A stretch of DNA of 64,000 bases from Fibrobacter sp. GTDB lineage: Bacteria > Fibrobacterota > Fibrobacteria > Fibrobacterales > Fibrobacteraceae. Positions 63,146 to 64,000 of the stretch are shown in pieces. The position numbers and the translations under genes were made by a program. The DNA lies in assembly GCA_024399065.1 (NCBI GenBank), contig JAKSIB010000003.1, positions 123,006-187,005 on the forward strand, written 5' to 3'. The notes below the pieces were generated by a model. The model saw nothing but the letters and a program-made list of their open reading frames with translations. It was not told where the DNA came from and did no database searches. The stretch's first letter is position 1. Each line of letters opens with the position of its first letter.

Positions 63146-63168
63146 TATAAAGTATTTTGAGATGGGAC

Positions 63169-63774
63169 TTAGTCTTCTAGAGGAATGTAATTAAATGTCA
63201 CCCCATTCCAGGAATCTTTTTTGCCGGGGACGTCGCCAACGGCAACGGGCTTACCTCGATAGGTATATACTTTTATAGTGCCATCACGACCGCCGGAGTC
63301 TGTAGCAAGTGCGCAAATCTTGAAATGGTTGTCATTGTCCATAATGAGAATCATGATGTCCAGTTTCTTTTTCTTTATTAAATTGCTTTTGTAAATTGCA
63401 GCGACATTTCCACCGGAGGCTGTTTTTTCAGAGGTGAGTTCGATAAAGTCTTTACCGGCGTTAGCCTTGAGCTCGGTAACGATTAGCTTCTGGAACTCGT
63501 TCCCCGCGCCGTTCTGATTTGCAACGGACCAGGAAACTCTAACTCTCATGACTTTTACATTTTGTCTGTTATCTGTACCGAGGAAAAAGGAGTGGAAATT
63601 ATCTTCTATGGATGCTAACGCGATTGCTTTATGCAGTGCGTTTAATACTTGTGTGTCTGCTGCGATCTTTGCATTTTCGATTTGGTTTGTCACTTTGGGC
63701 ACACCTACTGCAGCGAGAATGCCCAATATGACAATCACCACCATAATTTCGATAAGTGAAAAACCTTTTTTCAT
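63169..63774 (-). CDS. Type IV pilin-like/pseudopilin protein
   Basis: The ATG at 63774 follows GGAGG. The 201-residue protein begins MKKGFSLIEIMVVIVILGIL, the classic type III prepilin signal with cleavage after the glycine and a glutamate at mature position 5. The soluble part carries QIENAKIAADTQVLNALHKAI and a beta-rich C-terminus. It could be a major or minor pilin, or a type II secretion pseudopilin; Fibrobacter uses such fibres for adhesion. It lies 58 bases after a TolB-like gene on the same strand. Confidence 0.87.
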   Translation of the reverse strand: MKKGFSLIEIMVVIVILGILAAVGVPKVTNQIENAKIAADTQVLNALHKAIALASIEDNFHSFFLGTDNRQNVKVMRVRVSWSVANQNGAGNEFQKLIVTELKANAGKDFIELTSEKTASGGNVAAIYKSNLIKKKKLDIMILIMDNDNHFKICALATDSGGRDGTIKVYTYRGKPVAVGDVPGKKDSWNGVTFNYIPLED

Positions 63775-63832
63775 AAAAACCTCCGGTAAAGGACTTTTTG
63801 GAAAAGATAAATATTTCGCGTAAAAATGACTT

Positions 63833-64000
63833 TTACTTTTCGTAAATAACGAAGGCAAACTGCTTGCTGTCTGGAGCCCAGGAATTCACGTTGACCGTTC
63901 CCTGGCCGCCGAACAGTTTAAGAATGGTCTTGGGTGCCGACCATTTGTCATCCCGGCCGTTGCTCATGTCATCCCGGCCGTTGCTCATGTCATCCCGGCC
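63833..64000 (-). CDS. TolB/PD40-like beta-propeller protein, 3' end only
   Basis: The last 55 codons of a minus-strand gene run in from the right edge and end with TAA at 63833. The sequence [12 protein letters not shown] and [16 protein letters not shown] is typical of a PD40/TolB-type propeller blade. Just before it a 7-residue unit (GRDDMSN) is repeated, encoded by 21-bp tandem units. The full protein is outside the window. Confidence 0.55.
   Translation of the reverse strand, partial: GRDDMSNGRDDMSNGRDDKWSAPKTILKLFGGQGTVNVNSWAPDSKQFAFVIYEK
63946..64000. repeat. 21-bp tandem repeat, about 2.6 copies, cut by window edge
   Basis: Units start at 63946, 63967 and 63988 and begin TGTCATCCCGGCC, followed by GTTGCTCA. 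They are in frame with the TolB-like gene. More copies may lie beyond the edge. Confidence 0.85.

Overview
The window looks like chromosomal DNA of a Fibrobacter species (phylum Fibrobacterota, fibre-degrading gut bacteria). The evidence is: proteins with the Fibrobacter succinogenes major paralogous domain (TIGR02145 type) and one of the TIGR02147 type, Ser-rich lipoprotein linkers, a secreted GH9 cellulase with a type IX-like C-terminal sorting module, a GH5 cellulase, a succinyl-CoA type CoA-transferase and a Na+-pumping biotin decarboxylase. Genes are tightly packed on both strands; only one stretch above 300 bases (61530-61944) lacks an intact gene. I see no phage, insertion sequence, CRISPR array or rRNA.

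Layout. 1-2.8 kb: a truncated membrane-anchored DUF4384-like protein and a caspase-like peptidase fused to surface repeats. 2.9-12.3 kb: a complete TonB-dependent import module on one strand (receptor, DUF4249-like lipoprotein, DUF3450-like coiled coil, long ExbB/TtpC-like subunit, ExbB, ExbD, TonB, TPR protein). 12.3-19.8 kb: diguanylate cyclase, NrnA-like phosphoesterase, metallo-hydrolase, sugar phosphomutase, ArsR-like regulator, secreted esterase and a small heat-shock protein with a sigma-54 promoter. 20-27.5 kb: MATE exporter, a large c-di-GMP protein, TolC-like protein, tRNA-Val, PTS IIA and AroD. 27.6-31.7 kb: clpP-ftsY-lipoprotein-thioredoxin-glycosyltransferase-barrel run. 31.8-42.2 kb: MscS channel, GH5, MqnA, response-regulator cyclase, Eda, GH9 and a MacB-type ABC pair. 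42.4-51.8 kb: OmpA protein with eleven calcium-binding type repeats, GtrA, CoA-transferase, a histidine-phosphatase lipoprotein and the decarboxylase gamma/biotin/beta genes. 52-64 kb: TIGR02147-TIGR02145 pair, tRNA-His, a zinc-motif protein, ComEC-like hydrolase, acyl-ACP thioesterase, AroA, a PBP4-DUF1460 fusion, a second TIGR02145 lipoprotein, a pilin and the end of a TolB-like protein.

How it fits together. Secreted and surface proteins (GH9, esterase, lipoproteins, OmpA) would handle plant polymer at the envelope, the TonB module would bring a ligand across the outer membrane, and the CoA-transferase and Na+ decarboxylase fit succinate/acetate fermentation with Na+ energetics. Three GGDEF proteins indicate c-di-GMP control.

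The most unusual signals are: a short dispersed repeat (GTCATTGCGAGG...GCAATC) embedded in frame in three genes of the same TonB module; lipoproteins that share N-terminal modules but end in either a TIGR02145 or a histidine-phosphatase domain; a PBP4-DUF1460 fusion; a sigma-54 promoter with an upstream palindrome before hsp20; and a recurring TATATTT-like element within a few bases of many start codons that suggests leaderless or very short-leader transcripts.
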